From Clostridia bacterium (GTDB lineage: Bacteria; Bacillota; Clostridia; Oscillospirales; UBA644), in NCBI GenBank assembly GCA_017623475.1, contig JAGAPC010000003.1, positions 52,344 through 116,343 on the forward strand: 64,000 bases of DNA, given 5' to 3'. The position numbers and the translations under genes are program-made. Of this stretch, positions 35,169 to 44,676 are shown in pieces; the first letter of the stretch is position 1; every line of letters begins with the position of its first letter. Below the pieces are notes generated by a model. It was given only the letters and a program-made list of their open reading frames with translations, was not told where the DNA came from and made no database searches.

Positions 35169-35933
35169 ATGGAAAGATTTGAGCGAAACGAGAAAGAATA
35201 CTACTCAATCGACGTATTACACATCGTTAAAACCTTGTGGAAATACCTGTGGGTGGTCGTAATTGCCGGGGTGTTGGCGGGCGCCGTCGGGTTTGGATAT
35301 GCCCGTTACGGGATCGAACCTACCTACTCGTCCCACATCAAGCTTTACGTCAACAACAGTTCTTTTTCCTTGGGGAATACGAATTTCAGCATCAGCTCCT
35401 CGGAGCTTTCTGCGGCACAAAGTTTGGTAAAGACCTACGGCGAAATTTTGAACAGCCGCAGCACCCTGGAGCGCGTAATTCAGAAATCCGAAGTGGAATA
35501 CTCCTGGAAGCAGCTTTCCAAGATGATTAAATACGCTCCCTCCAACGATACGGAAATTATGCTCGTTACCGTAACCTGCAACGATCCTTATACGGCAAGC
35601 AAGATTGCAAACACGATTGCTGAAATCTTGCCCATCCGTATTTCCGAGATCATCGACGGCGCCAGCATGGAGGTCGTTGATTCCGCCATTCCGGAGCTGG
35701 ATAAGGTTTCTCCCAGCATCACGAAATATACCGCTATCGGGTTAATGGTCGGCGTATTGCTTTCCGTAATCGTCCTGGTGGTCGTTGCCTTGCTGGACGA
35801 CACGATCCACGATGAAGAATATATCCTGCGTACCTACGATTACCCGATCCTCGGGAAGGTTCCCGATCTGTTGGACTTCAGCGGAAAATCAACAGGGTAT
35901 TACTCTCAAACCGTCAAGCAGAGTCAGGAATAA
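35169..35933 (+). CDS. Wzz/YveK-type chain-length regulator and kinase activator
   Basis: A 254-residue membrane protein of the polysaccharide co-polymerase family, the membrane half of a Gram-positive BY-kinase. Two membrane segments (about 21-42, LWKYLWVVVIAGVLAGAVGF, and about 178-202) flank an extracellular domain. There is no kinase domain; that is the next gene. It starts at ATG 35169 with AAGGAG 12 bases upstream; a TTG at 35148 after GGAG is an alternative. First gene of the exopolysaccharide operon. Confidence 0.9.
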   Translation: MERFERNEKEYYSIDVLHIVKTLWKYLWVVVIAGVLAGAVGFGYARYGIEPTYSSHIKLYVNNSSFSLGNTNFSISSSELSAAQSLVKTYGEILNSRSTLERVIQKSEVEYSWKQLSKMIKYAPSNDTEIMLVTVTCNDPYTASKIANTIAEILPIRISEIIDGASMEVVDSAIPELDKVSPSITKYTAIGLMVGVLLSVIVLVVVALLDDTIHDEEYILRTYDYPILGKVPDLLDFSGKSTGYYSQTVKQSQE

Positions 35934-35953
35934 AGAAGGGATAGGTGAAAGAT

Positions 35954-36721
35954 ATGGGATTGTTTGGAAAAAACCGCAGACGGAAGCAATTTATTCTCGC
36001 TTCCGGTTCAGCCCGGAAAACCTTGCATAAGAATTTGGCGTTTACCGCCACGGAACAATATAAGCTGATCCGCGCAAATTTGGACTTTACCCTGCCCGCC
36101 GACGTGAAATGTCCGATCATCGGTGTGACCAGCTCCATGCGCGGGGAAGGAAAATCCACCACCGCCATCAATCTTTCCTACGTGCTGGCAGAGCGCGGCA
36201 GTAAGGTTCTTTTGATCGACGGAGACCTTCGGATTCCTTCGATTGCAAAAAATATGCACGTGGAAAGCTCTCCGGGTCTTACCGATCTTCTGATGGGGAA
36301 GGGTGCAAATCTTTCTGATTTCCAATCTTCTATTTTGAAGAATTGGTACATCATTCCCTCCGGAAATATCCCCCCCAATCCTTCGGAGCTGCTTGGCTCC
36401 CGCCGTATGTCAACGGTTTTGAGTGAGCTGCAGGAGGCGTTTGATTACATCATCGTTGATCTCCCTCCCGTGAATATCGTTTCGGACGCACTTTCTATTT
36501 CCAATATCATCACGGGGATCATCCTCGTCATTCGGGAAAATTATACCGAGAAAAAGGAATTGGAGCGCTGCCTGCGTCAATTAAGCCTCTCCAACGCAAA
36601 CGTTCTCGGATGCGTTTTGAACGACGCGAAGTTTGACAACGGCTCTTACGGAAAATACAAATACCGCAAGTATAAGTATTACCGCTATTATCAAAGCGCT
36701 TCGAAAGGAACCGAAACGTGA
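35954..36721 (+). CDS. Tyrosine-protein kinase (BY-kinase), CpsD/YwqD type
   Basis: Autophosphorylating cytoplasmic kinase that controls polymer length and export. The 255 residues have Walker A GEGKSTTAIN, Walker A' in VLLIDGDLRIPS and Walker B in YIIVDLPPV. The C-terminal tail has eight tyrosines within 16 residues (from about 36645), the autophosphorylation cluster. AGGTGA at five bases selects the ATG at 35954. It acts with the preceding membrane protein and is reversed by the next gene, a phosphatase. Confidence 0.94.
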   Translation: MGLFGKNRRRKQFILASGSARKTLHKNLAFTATEQYKLIRANLDFTLPADVKCPIIGVTSSMRGEGKSTTAINLSYVLAERGSKVLLIDGDLRIPSIAKNMHVESSPGLTDLLMGKGANLSDFQSSILKNWYIIPSGNIPPNPSELLGSRRMSTVLSELQEAFDYIIVDLPPVNIVSDALSISNIITGIILVIRENYTEKKELERCLRQLSLSNANVLGCVLNDAKFDNGSYGKYKYRKYKYYRYYQSASKGTET

Positions 36722-37425
36722 TCGATTGGCATAGCCACGTATTGCCGGGGATCGACGACGGAAGCAAAAGCGTAGAGGAAAGTCTTGCGTTGCTGTCATG
36801 CCTTCGCGCTCAAGGCGTCCATACGGTGATTGCAACCCCTCATTACGACGCAAATATCGAGTCCGTACATTCCTTTCTCCAGCGGCGGGAAAATTCCTAC
36901 CGGGAGCTTTCCCGAAGGATTGACGCCGAATCTCCGCAGATCCTGCTTGGGGCAGAGGTTCTTTATTATCCCGGCATCAGCCGTTTGGCGGAGCTTTCCG
37001 CGCTGACGATCGGGGAAAGCAAGCTTCTTCTTCTCGAAATGCCCCTGTCCAAATGGACGGAATATACTTTGCGGGAATTGGAAGAGATTGCCCGTCGGGG
37101 GGACGTTTCCCTCGTCCTTGCCCACGTGGAACGGTATTTTCCGTATCAGACCGATACGACGTGGCTTCGGTTGTACGAAAGCGGAATTTTAATGCAGGTA
37201 AACGCTTCGTTTTTCACCGGCTTTTTCCAAAAAAGGAAAGCGTTGCGCTTGCTTCGGGAAGGGAAGATCCATTTGATCGGCTCCGATTGCCACGACATGA
37301 AACGCCGTCCTCCCACGTTGGATCAGGCAATTCAAAGTATTTCCAAAAACCTCGGCAATCAATTTCTTCATCAAGTAAACGAGTACGGAATATCCTTACT
37401 CTCACAAAATAATACGACTCTTTAA
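36718..37425 (+). CDS. PHP-type tyrosine-protein phosphatase, CpsB/YwqE type
   Basis: Manganese-dependent phosphatase that dephosphorylates the BY-kinase. The 235 residues have PHP metal motifs: DWHSHVLPGIDDG at 3-15, the His in ATPHYD, the Glu in LLGAEVLYY, the His in LAHVERY and GSDCHD near 194. It starts with GTG overlapping the kinase stop codon (GTGA), which couples kinase and phosphatase translation. Confidence 0.94.
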   Translation: MIDWHSHVLPGIDDGSKSVEESLALLSCLRAQGVHTVIATPHYDANIESVHSFLQRRENSYRELSRRIDAESPQILLGAEVLYYPGISRLAELSALTIGESKLLLLEMPLSKWTEYTLRELEEIARRGDVSLVLAHVERYFPYQTDTTWLRLYESGILMQVNASFFTGFFQKRKALRLLREGKIHLIGSDCHDMKRRPPTLDQAIQSISKNLGNQFLHQVNEYGISLLSQNNTTL

Positions 37426-37447
37426 ACTTATTCAGGAGGAATCCAAA

Positions 37448-38137
37448 ATGAAAAAAGCATTTGCATGTTTGCTGGTGGCGCTGTTGGCGTTAAATTTCAG
37501 CATCGTGTCCTTCGCAAAGGTTGGAGGCTTTGTTTCCAGCCCGACGGGGAATCAGGCTCCCATGGTTGATTCGTTCAAGCCCGGCAACGCCGACTGCGAC
37601 GGCACCCTCGTCGTTACGGCTTACGGTGACCGCGCCGAACTTCCGGAGGACCTTCGCAATCTGTTGGAAAAAGCGTACAAGGACGTTGCTTCCACCTCGG
37701 ATCTGACGAAAATCAGCTCCGATCTTGCAAAGATTGCGTCGGATAAGAGCATTAAAGCATCGGATCTTGCCGTAAGCGATCTGTTCAATCTCCACGTTGC
37801 CGGCTGTGATGCCCACGAGGGGCACTATAATTTTGATGTTACCCTGTCTGCGGAAACGCTGAACAAATTCGTTGCTCTGCTTCAGATGAATTCGGACGGA
37901 ACCTGGCAGGTGGTCAGCGGTGCGCAGGTAATCAATAACGGTAAGAGCTTGAAATTCTCCGTAAAAACCCCGTCTCCCATGGCGATCGTCGTCAATACCG
38001 GAGCAGGTACCGATTCTCCTCCGACCAGCGATAACTGGATGATCTACGTTTACGGCGGTGTTGCCGCAGTCTCCGCCGTCGCCCTGGTCGTAATTTGGGG
38101 CGTTTGGAGAAAATCCAAAAAGCAGAGCGATTGTTAA
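37448..38137 (+). CDS. Surface protein with C-terminal sorting-like signal
   Basis: A 229-residue exported protein of unknown function. The signal peptide spans 1-23 (LVALLALNFSIVSFA). The body (about 45-180) contains a helical stretch with the internal near-repeat SSDLAKIASDKSIKASDLA, then a beta-rich part. The end has SPPTSDN, a hydrophobic segment (about 198-220) and the basic tail RKSKKQ. This is the layout of a sortase substrate, but the motif differs from LPxTG and from the (S/P)PxTG of some clostridia by TS instead of TG. It lies between the phosphatase and the LCP gene. Confidence 0.82.
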   Translation: MKKAFACLLVALLALNFSIVSFAKVGGFVSSPTGNQAPMVDSFKPGNADCDGTLVVTAYGDRAELPEDLRNLLEKAYKDVASTSDLTKISSDLAKIASDKSIKASDLAVSDLFNLHVAGCDAHEGHYNFDVTLSAETLNKFVALLQMNSDGTWQVVSGAQVINNGKSLKFSVKTPSPMAIVVNTGAGTDSPPTSDNWMIYVYGGVAAVSAVALVVIWGVWRKSKKQSDC

Positions 38138-38168
38138 TTTTAATGACGATTAAAAGGAGGAGTACGCC

Positions 38169-39158
38169 ATGAAAAGAAGAATCCGAAAAAAGCTTTTGCT
38201 TGGTGCTTTCGTCGCGCTTCTTCTTGTATTTCTCGTTGCCTCCGCGTTGCTTGTTTTAAAGATCTGGGAAGGGAATCAGGGACATTACTCTGATCCGAAT
38301 CCGGAAGATCACGTATTTATCTACGACGGAAAGGAATACCTTCCGAAGGAAAACGTCGAAACCTTTCTGATTTTAGGTCTCGATAAATACGAACGGGATA
38401 TCCCCGAGCTGGATTCCTACAACAACGACAGACAGGCAGACTTTTTACTGTTGTTCGTGTTCGATAACGACGCAAAAACCGTGTCTGCAATCCACGTCAA
38501 TCGGGATACCATGGCAAACATCAACGTCTTGGGGGTTGCCGGAAATCCCGTGGATTCGGTCACGAAGCAAATTGCGTTGGCACATACCTACGGAAACGGC
38601 AGGGAGGTCAGCTGCCGAAATACGGCAGACTCCGTTTCGGATCTCTTGCTTGGGGCAAAGGTAAACCACTATCTTTCCCTTACGATGGATTCCGTTCCCG
38701 TGTTTAACGATCTTGTGGGTGGGGTCGAAGTTACGGTTCTGGATGATTTTACCGGGATCGACGACACCTTGATCAAGGGCGAAAAAATTACGCTGATGGG
38801 GGAACAAGCCCTCCGTTACGTGCGCACCCGCTACGGGCTTGAGGATAACACCAACAGTACCCGTATGGCGCGTCAGCAGCAATATTTCAACGCCTTGTAT
38901 GATCGGTTCCTGCAATGCGTGGAGAAGGATGAGGAATTTTTGATCGACGCGTCGTTGGAAATGTCCGATTACATCGTCTCCGATCGCTCCGTTACCCAAA
39001 TGCAGGATCTGGCAAATAAGTTTAAAGAGTATGAATACATCGGGATTCGCCAAATCGACGGCGAATCCAGAAAGGGAGAAGAGTTCATCGAATTCTATCC
39101 CTACAGTACGTCGGTACAAAAGATTGTTTCAGAGTTATTTTACGAGCCGAAAATTTAA
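38169..39158 (+). CDS. LytR-CpsA-Psr (LCP) family glycopolymer ligase
   Basis: Membrane-anchored enzyme that transfers undecaprenyl-linked glycopolymers to peptidoglycan. The 329 residues have one N-terminal membrane segment (about 8-31) and the LCP domain (about 60-260). The acidic and Arg contacts to the pyrophosphate lipid appear as NNDRQADFLLL, HVNRDTMA and RYVRTRYGLEDNTNSTRMARQQQ. Its place in the operon suggests it anchors this exopolysaccharide to the wall. AAAAGGAGG precedes the ATG. Confidence 0.93.
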   Translation: MKRRIRKKLLLGAFVALLLVFLVASALLVLKIWEGNQGHYSDPNPEDHVFIYDGKEYLPKENVETFLILGLDKYERDIPELDSYNNDRQADFLLLFVFDNDAKTVSAIHVNRDTMANINVLGVAGNPVDSVTKQIALAHTYGNGREVSCRNTADSVSDLLLGAKVNHYLSLTMDSVPVFNDLVGGVEVTVLDDFTGIDDTLIKGEKITLMGEQALRYVRTRYGLEDNTNSTRMARQQQYFNALYDRFLQCVEKDEEFLIDASLEMSDYIVSDRSVTQMQDLANKFKEYEYIGIRQIDGESRKGEEFIEFYPYSTSVQKIVSELFYEPKI

Positions 39159-39187
39159 TTTTAACGCTCATTCTACGGGGGATATTT

Positions 39188-39886
39188 GTGGAAACAAAGG
39201 AAATCATTAAAACCCCGGCTGCCGTTGAAGTAACGACGGAAGCCGCGGAGCAAAAAGCAAAAATTTACATAGAGAAAAAGCCAATCTACAGCGCGTGCAA
39301 ACGGATCTTTGACGTTCTGTGCTCCTTCCTTGGATTGGTCGTGTTGGCGATACCCTTTTTGGTTATTTCAATCATTATCTCCATCGACAGCCCCGGTGCA
39401 TCGCCGATCTACGTTCAGCTCCGTCACGGAAAAAACGGAAAGGTCTTTAAATTTTATAAATTCCGTTCTATGGTTCCCCATGCGGAAGCCATGCTCGACA
39501 CGTTGCTGGATCAAAATGAAATGGAAGGTCCCGCTTTTAAGCTGAAGGATGATCCCCGTATCACGAAATTCGGTCATTTCATTCGGAGAACCAGCATCGA
39601 CGAGCTCCCGCAGCTCTGGAACGTCTTAAAAGGAGATATGAGCCTGGTCGGCCCCCGTCCCCCGTTGCCTCGGGAGGTGGAAATGTACGACGATTATCAG
39701 CGTCAGCGCCTTTCCGTCACACCCGGACTTACGTGTTATTGGCAGATTCAGCCCAGCCGCAACAGTCTTACCTTTGACGAATGGCTCGACCTGGATCTGA
39801 AATATATTTCCGACCGCAGCTTCGGCACGGATCTCAAAATCTTATTCAAAACCGTCGGTGCCGTCTTCGGCATGGAGGGAGAATAA
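39188..39886 (+). CDS. Undecaprenyl-phosphate sugar phosphotransferase (initiating sugar transferase)
   Basis: Starts the repeat unit by moving a sugar phosphate onto undecaprenyl phosphate. The 232 residues are of the short EpsL/monotopic type: one membrane-embedded helix (about 44-65) after [15 protein letters not shown], then the catalytic domain with [32 protein letters not shown] and PGLTCYWQI. Starts at GTG 39188 after a G-rich site. Confidence 0.95.
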   Translation: METKEIIKTPAAVEVTTEAAEQKAKIYIEKKPIYSACKRIFDVLCSFLGLVVLAIPFLVISIIISIDSPGASPIYVQLRHGKNGKVFKFYKFRSMVPHAEAMLDTLLDQNEMEGPAFKLKDDPRITKFGHFIRRTSIDELPQLWNVLKGDMSLVGPRPPLPREVEMYDDYQRQRLSVTPGLTCYWQIQPSRNSLTFDEWLDLDLKYISDRSFGTDLKILFKTVGAVFGMEGE

Positions 39887-41085
39887 TGCCTGCAAATAAG
39901 AACGGAGCTCTTCGGATCGCGATGCTTGGACATAAGCGAATCCCTTCCCGTGAGGGCGGGATCGAAATCGTCGTCGGTGAGCTTGCCGGCCGCATGGTTT
40001 CTTACGGGCATCTTGTAACCTGCTATAATCGCACGGGGCACCACATTAGTGGTGCTTCCTATGATGAAGCAACGAAAAAAGAATACTGTGGCGTAAGGCT
40101 CAAAAACGTTTTTACCGTTGATAAAAAGGGACTTGCTGCGATGACCGCTTCCTTTTCCGCCGCCTTGTGTGCCGCGTTCGGAAGATACGACGTCGTTCAT
40201 TTTCATGCGGAAGGACCTTGTGCCGCCCTGTGGATTCCGAAATTGTTTGGCAAGAAATGTATCGTAACCATTCACGGCTTGGATCATCAACGGGAAAAAT
40301 GGGGGGAATTTGCATCCTGGTACATACGCACGGGCGAGAAAACCGCGGTGCGCTTCGCCGATGAAATTATCGTTTTAAGTGCCGGAGTTCAACAATATTT
40401 CCGCGATACCTACAACCGTGATACCATCCTTATTCCCAACGGGATCGATCGCCATACTCCAAAAGAGGCGGATTTGATCACAAAACAGTTCGGCATTAAG
40501 AAGGGAGAATATCTCCTTTTTCTTGGGCGTCTCGTTCCGGAAAAAGGAGCGCAATATCTGATTGAAGCGTTCAAATCCGTGCAGACGGATAAAAAATTGG
40601 TTATTGCCGGCGGTTCTTCGGATTCCTCGGAATTTGAACAAAAACTGCGCACCCTTGCGGCAGACGATCCGAGAATTATTTTCACCGGCTTCGTTCAGGG
40701 ACAAGCAATGGAAGAATTGTACAGTAACGCCTATCTGTACGCCCTTCCCTCGGATCTGGAGGGAATGCCCATCAGCCTGTTGGAAGCGATGAGCTTTGGA
40801 AATTGTTGCCTCACCTCCGATATTTCCGAATGTACCGACGTGATCGGGGACTATGGCTTAACCTTCCAAAAATCCGACGTTTCCGATCTGAAGGAAAAAT
40901 TGCAGAGCCTGTGCGATGATCCTCAAACCGTTGCTCGTTTGAAAGCGCAATCCGCCGATTATATCTGTAATCGCTATAATTGGAATGATGTGACGATCAA
41001 AACCTTACAGCTGTATGGGGCTGATATCGACGATCCCATCGTATCTACGGAGAAAAAGGAATATGAAAGTACTGTTCATCAATAA
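39886..41085 (+). CDS. Glycosyltransferase family 4 with DUF1972-like N-terminus
   Basis: A 399-residue GT-B glycosyltransferase. The start IAMLGHKRIPSREGGIEIVV matches the DUF1972/rhamnosyltransferase type. The C-terminal donor domain has LFLGRLVPEKGAQYLIEAF, and the nucleotide-sugar-binding Glu region LPSDLEGMPISLLEAMSFG. The start ATG overlaps the previous stop (TAATG) with GGAGGGAG upstream. It probably adds the second sugar. The sugar cannot be read from sequence. Confidence 0.92.
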   Translation: MPANKNGALRIAMLGHKRIPSREGGIEIVVGELAGRMVSYGHLVTCYNRTGHHISGASYDEATKKEYCGVRLKNVFTVDKKGLAAMTASFSAALCAAFGRYDVVHFHAEGPCAALWIPKLFGKKCIVTIHGLDHQREKWGEFASWYIRTGEKTAVRFADEIIVLSAGVQQYFRDTYNRDTILIPNGIDRHTPKEADLITKQFGIKKGEYLLFLGRLVPEKGAQYLIEAFKSVQTDKKLVIAGGSSDSSEFEQKLRTLAADDPRIIFTGFVQGQAMEELYSNAYLYALPSDLEGMPISLLEAMSFGNCCLTSDISECTDVIGDYGLTFQKSDVSDLKEKLQSLCDDPQTVARLKAQSADYICNRYNWNDVTIKTLQLYGADIDDPIVSTEKKEYESTVHQ

Positions 41086-42265
41086 ATTTTTGTATCCCAA
41101 CGGTGGATCCGAAACCTACATATTTAAATTGGGGGAATACCTTCAATCTCAAGGACACGAAGTTCAGTATTTCGGGATGGAGCATGAAGGTCGGATCGTC
41201 GGAAATCGCATCGACGCCTATACGTCGGATATGGATTTCCACGGCGGCTCCAAGCTTGCAAAGTTAACCTACCCGATCAAGACGATTTATTCCTCCGAAG
41301 CAAGAAAGAAGCTTCGTCTCGTGCTGGATGATTTTCAGCCCGACGTATGTCACTTAAATAACTTTAATTTTCAACTGACGCCCAGCATTATTTTGGAAAT
41401 TGTCAAGTGGCGTAAGCAAAACGGCAAAAAATGTAAGATTTTATATACGGCACACGATTATCAGTTGGTTTGCCCCAATCATATGTGCCATAATCCCAAT
41501 ACCCAAGAGAACTGTGAAAAATGCCTCGGCGGTCACTTTTTGAATTGCTTTAAAAATAAATGTATTCACGGTTCTACGGCAAAATCCCTGGTGGGTTCCG
41601 CCGAAGCGGTTTTTTGGAATTTAAACGGTGTTTATAAGCATATTGATACGGTAATCTGCTGTTCTCGTTTCATGAAATCAAAGCTGGACACCAATCCCGT
41701 TTTAGCAGAAAAAACCGTGGTAATGCACAATTTTATCGATCCCGTCGAGACGAAGGACGTTGAAAAGAAGGATTACGTTCTTTATTTCGGTCGCTATTCC
41801 AAGGAAAAGGGGATTGAAACTCTAATCAAGGTGGCAAAGGAGCTTCCCCACGTTCCCTTTATCTTTGCAGGCTCCGGACCCCTGGAAGGTTGCTTGGAGA
41901 ATATTCCCAACGTCAAAAACGTCGGCTTCCAAACCGGAGAAGCCTTGGAAACGTTGATTCGGGAAGCCCGCTTTACCGTATATCCCTCGGAATGGTACGA
42001 AAACTGCCCCTTCTCCGTTATGGAAAGCCAGATGTACGGCACCCCCGTCTTAGGCGCGAACATCGGCGGCATCCCCGAACTCATTCAACCCGGAAAAACC
42101 GGGGAGTTGTTTGAGTCCGGTAACGCCGTCAGTTTAAAGGAAAAACTGACCTTCCTGTGGTCGAATCCGGAGGCGGCGCAGGCGTATCGTTTCGGCGATG
42201 GGGAGTTTCATTTCGATTCCTTGAGCGAATACGTACAAAAATTGATGAAGATTTACAGCCATTAA
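41063..42265 (+). CDS. Glycosyltransferase family 4
   Basis: A 400-residue GT-B enzyme. It begins MKVLFINKFLYPNGGSETYI, then a Cys-rich insertion at about 150-180 (CPNHMCHN, CEKCLGG, CFKNKC) that looks like a metal-binding loop known in some GT4 proteins. The donor site is in YFGRYSKEKGIETLI and YPSEWYENCPFSVMESQMYG. It overlaps the upstream gene by 23 bases and has GGAGAAAAAGGAA before the ATG. Confidence 0.92.
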   Translation: MKVLFINKFLYPNGGSETYIFKLGEYLQSQGHEVQYFGMEHEGRIVGNRIDAYTSDMDFHGGSKLAKLTYPIKTIYSSEARKKLRLVLDDFQPDVCHLNNFNFQLTPSIILEIVKWRKQNGKKCKILYTAHDYQLVCPNHMCHNPNTQENCEKCLGGHFLNCFKNKCIHGSTAKSLVGSAEAVFWNLNGVYKHIDTVICCSRFMKSKLDTNPVLAEKTVVMHNFIDPVETKDVEKKDYVLYFGRYSKEKGIETLIKVAKELPHVPFIFAGSGPLEGCLENIPNVKNVGFQTGEALETLIREARFTVYPSEWYENCPFSVMESQMYGTPVLGANIGGIPELIQPGKTGELFESGNAVSLKEKLTFLWSNPEAAQAYRFGDGEFHFDSLSEYVQKLMKIYSH

Positions 42266-42283
42266 ATTGTGAGGCATTGATTT

Positions 42284-43543
42284 ATGAAAACCGAAGTTTG
42301 CCCTCAAAAGGATTGCGTTTTGTGTATGGCGTGTGCCAACGTATGCCCCAAAGGTGCCATTGGTCTTGGTGCGGATGAATACGGGTACGAAAAAATTACC
42401 GTCGATACCGAAAAATGTATCGATTGCGGTTTATGCACGAAGGTCTGCAACCGTCGGGCAGACGTTCCGCGTCATACCCCGGTTGCCGGTTATGCCGCCC
42501 AAGCACTGGACGCTGATTCTTTAAAAAAATCTGCATCGGGCGGCGCATTTCAGATGCTTGCGGAAATTGTTCTGAGCAACGGTGGGGTATGCTACGGCTG
42601 TACCTTTTATAAGGATTCCGACGGGTTTGTTTCAAAGCATATCCGCGTAGATTCGATTGAAAATTTGCACTTGATTCTGAACACGAAGTACGTTCCGAGT
42701 ATGATCGGGAACGTGTTTCAGGAAGCTCAAAACGATTTGAAATCGGGGAAATTCGTTCTCTTTTGCGGAACTCCTTGCCAAATTCAAGGGTTCAAGGCGT
42801 TTTTGGGGAAGGAATATGAAAATCTTTTGACGGCAGACCTTATCTGTCACGGGATTGCGTCTCTGAATTGGTTCAACGATTACGTCCGCGTAACGGAAGA
42901 ACGGGAGAAGATCACAATCACCGATTACTCCTTCCGCGATAAAAGTGTGAGCTGGGGGACGAACTTTTCCTTTCGTTACTATAAGAAGGATGATCCGAAA
43001 AAGCAGGCACGTGTCAAACACTGTCCCCGGGAGTCCTCGTCTTATACGGTTCATTATCTGAATACCAACATTTTAAGAGAGAATTGTTATTCGTGTACTC
43101 TTTCCAACACCCACCGTGTCAGCGATTTTACCTTGGGGGATTTTTGGGGGATCGAGCAGGAATACGCGGAATTTGCTACCAATTTAAACCCCCGCATGGT
43201 TCTTCGCCGTGGAATCAGCTGCATCATGGTTAATACGGAAAAGGCCGAAGGATTGATTCCTCTGTTAAATGAAAAAATGATCCTACGCCCGGTAACCCTC
43301 GAATCGATTACCTCCCACAACGGAAATCTGCGGGAACCGTCCAAATACGGACGAAGCCGTAGGAATGTGTTGGATGCATACAAGGAATTTGGGTATTCCT
43401 CCATTGAAGAATCCTACCAAAGCGCCGTAAAAAAGAAGTTGCCCGTCTATAAGCTGAAGAATTTTCTTAAGTCTCGGCTCCCCGACCGTTTGCGTATTTT
43501 CATTTATCAAACGCCGGCGTTGCGGAAAATCATATTTCACTAA
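42284..43543 (+). CDS. FrhB-type (coenzyme F420 hydrogenase beta-like) iron-sulfur protein
   Basis: A 419-residue cytoplasmic flavo-iron-sulfur protein family often found in polysaccharide loci. Two [4Fe-4S] motifs lie at the N terminus: CVLCMACANVCP (C11-C21) and CIDCGLCTKVC (about 45-55). The FrhB N- and C-terminal domains follow, with SGGAFQMLAE, FCGTPCQIQGF and CYSCTLSNTHRVSDFTLGD. Clostridia generally lack F420, so an electron donor role for another reaction (for example sugar reduction) is inferred. It is followed by a pyruvyltransferase-family gene. Confidence 0.88.
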   Translation: MKTEVCPQKDCVLCMACANVCPKGAIGLGADEYGYEKITVDTEKCIDCGLCTKVCNRRADVPRHTPVAGYAAQALDADSLKKSASGGAFQMLAEIVLSNGGVCYGCTFYKDSDGFVSKHIRVDSIENLHLILNTKYVPSMIGNVFQEAQNDLKSGKFVLFCGTPCQIQGFKAFLGKEYENLLTADLICHGIASLNWFNDYVRVTEEREKITITDYSFRDKSVSWGTNFSFRYYKKDDPKKQARVKHCPRESSSYTVHYLNTNILRENCYSCTLSNTHRVSDFTLGDFWGIEQEYAEFATNLNPRMVLRRGISCIMVNTEKAEGLIPLLNEKMILRPVTLESITSHNGNLREPSKYGRSRRNVLDAYKEFGYSSIEESYQSAVKKKLPVYKLKNFLKSRLPDRLRIFIYQTPALRKIIFH

Positions 43544-43561
43544 TTATAATGGGAAGATATT

Positions 43562-44635
43562 ATGAAGATTTCTGTAAATTCTACGTTCAGTTATATCAAG
43601 TTCAATCTGAATTACGGCTCTGCGTTGCAGATTTATGCGTTGCAGAAGGCTCTGAAGGCAAGAGGGCACGACGTGTCCCTGTTGAGGGATTACCGCGCAA
43701 ACCCTATTTATATCCTGAAGCGTCTGCGGAATGTAAAGTATTTCAGACCTTTTTTAAAAAAAGCAAAGGCGCAGATTCAACTGCAGAAATTTATCCGTAA
43801 AAATATAGACCTTTCCAAACAATGCTATTTCTCCGATCGCGGATTAAAAAAGCGTTGCCCCAGGGTGGACTGTCATATTGCGGGAAGTGATCAGATCTGG
43901 CATAATGCAAACCGTTTCCGTTATCTTACGTACGTTCCGGAGGATAAGTTAAAATTATCCTATGCAGCAAGCTTCGGCAGGGCGAATATATCGGACGAAA
44001 TGAAAGGGGAAATTGCGCCGTATTTGAAGCGTTTTGACGGAATTTCGGTACGGGAAGCCTCCGGTGTTTCTATCGTGAATTCTATGGGATGTGAAGCCGT
44101 TCAAGTTTTAGATCCTACGCTTCTGTTGGATTGGCAGCAATATCCCTACGAAGACAACGATAGATCCGCCTACTGCTATTGTTATTTTTTGAATCTACGC
44201 GATAAAAAGAACGTCTTGTTTGATAAAATCAGGGAATTCAGCAAGCAAAACGGAAAAGAATTGCTCGTTACCGCGCCCTTGAATTACCCTTTATTTTTAG
44301 AAGAGCAACTCCTGTTTCCTTCGGTGAGCGAATGGTTGGGGCTTTATAAAAATGCAGATTGTATTTTTACCAATACCTATCACGGGCTTTTATTCTGTAT
44401 CATATTCAAGAAGCAGTTCCTCTTTTTTATTCAACACGGTGCGTCCAACGTGGAAAATGAACGCTTTTATTCTTTGTTGTCCATGCTGGGATTAAGTGAT
44501 CGTATTGTTGATATTACGGAAAATCCTGATATCTCCGAAAAAATGCAAGCCCCCATCGACTACGAAGCGGTGTATCAGGCGATTCAAGAGAAGAGAAGAG
44601 AAGCAGCTGCGTTCTTTGAACGTTTTGGCTTGTAA
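43562..44635 (+). CDS. Polysaccharide pyruvyl transferase family protein
   Basis: A 357-residue protein of the family that adds pyruvate ketals to sugars; many members in such loci are not biochemically proven. Signature segments are NLNYGSALQIYALQKALK near the start, IAGSDQIWH, LSYAASFGRANI, VLDPTLLLD and CIFTNTYHGLLF near the end. It is paired with the preceding FrhB-type gene. The ATG follows a weak GGGAAGATATT site. Confidence 0.9.
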   Translation: MKISVNSTFSYIKFNLNYGSALQIYALQKALKARGHDVSLLRDYRANPIYILKRLRNVKYFRPFLKKAKAQIQLQKFIRKNIDLSKQCYFSDRGLKKRCPRVDCHIAGSDQIWHNANRFRYLTYVPEDKLKLSYAASFGRANISDEMKGEIAPYLKRFDGISVREASGVSIVNSMGCEAVQVLDPTLLLDWQQYPYEDNDRSAYCYCYFLNLRDKKNVLFDKIREFSKQNGKELLVTAPLNYPLFLEEQLLFPSVSEWLGLYKNADCIFTNTYHGLLFCIIFKKQFLFFIQHGASNVENERFYSLLSMLGLSDRIVDITENPDISEKMQAPIDYEAVYQAIQEKRREAAAFFERFGL

Positions 44636-44676
44636 TTAATTTTAGACTATAATTTGTTTGAGTCGGGAGAGAAAAA

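Noticed and set aside
41500..41580. Ferredoxin-like cluster in the GT4 gene at 41 kb
   Set aside because: The Cys spacing does not match a [4Fe-4S] motif; it looks like a metal-binding insertion loop within the glycosyltransferase.
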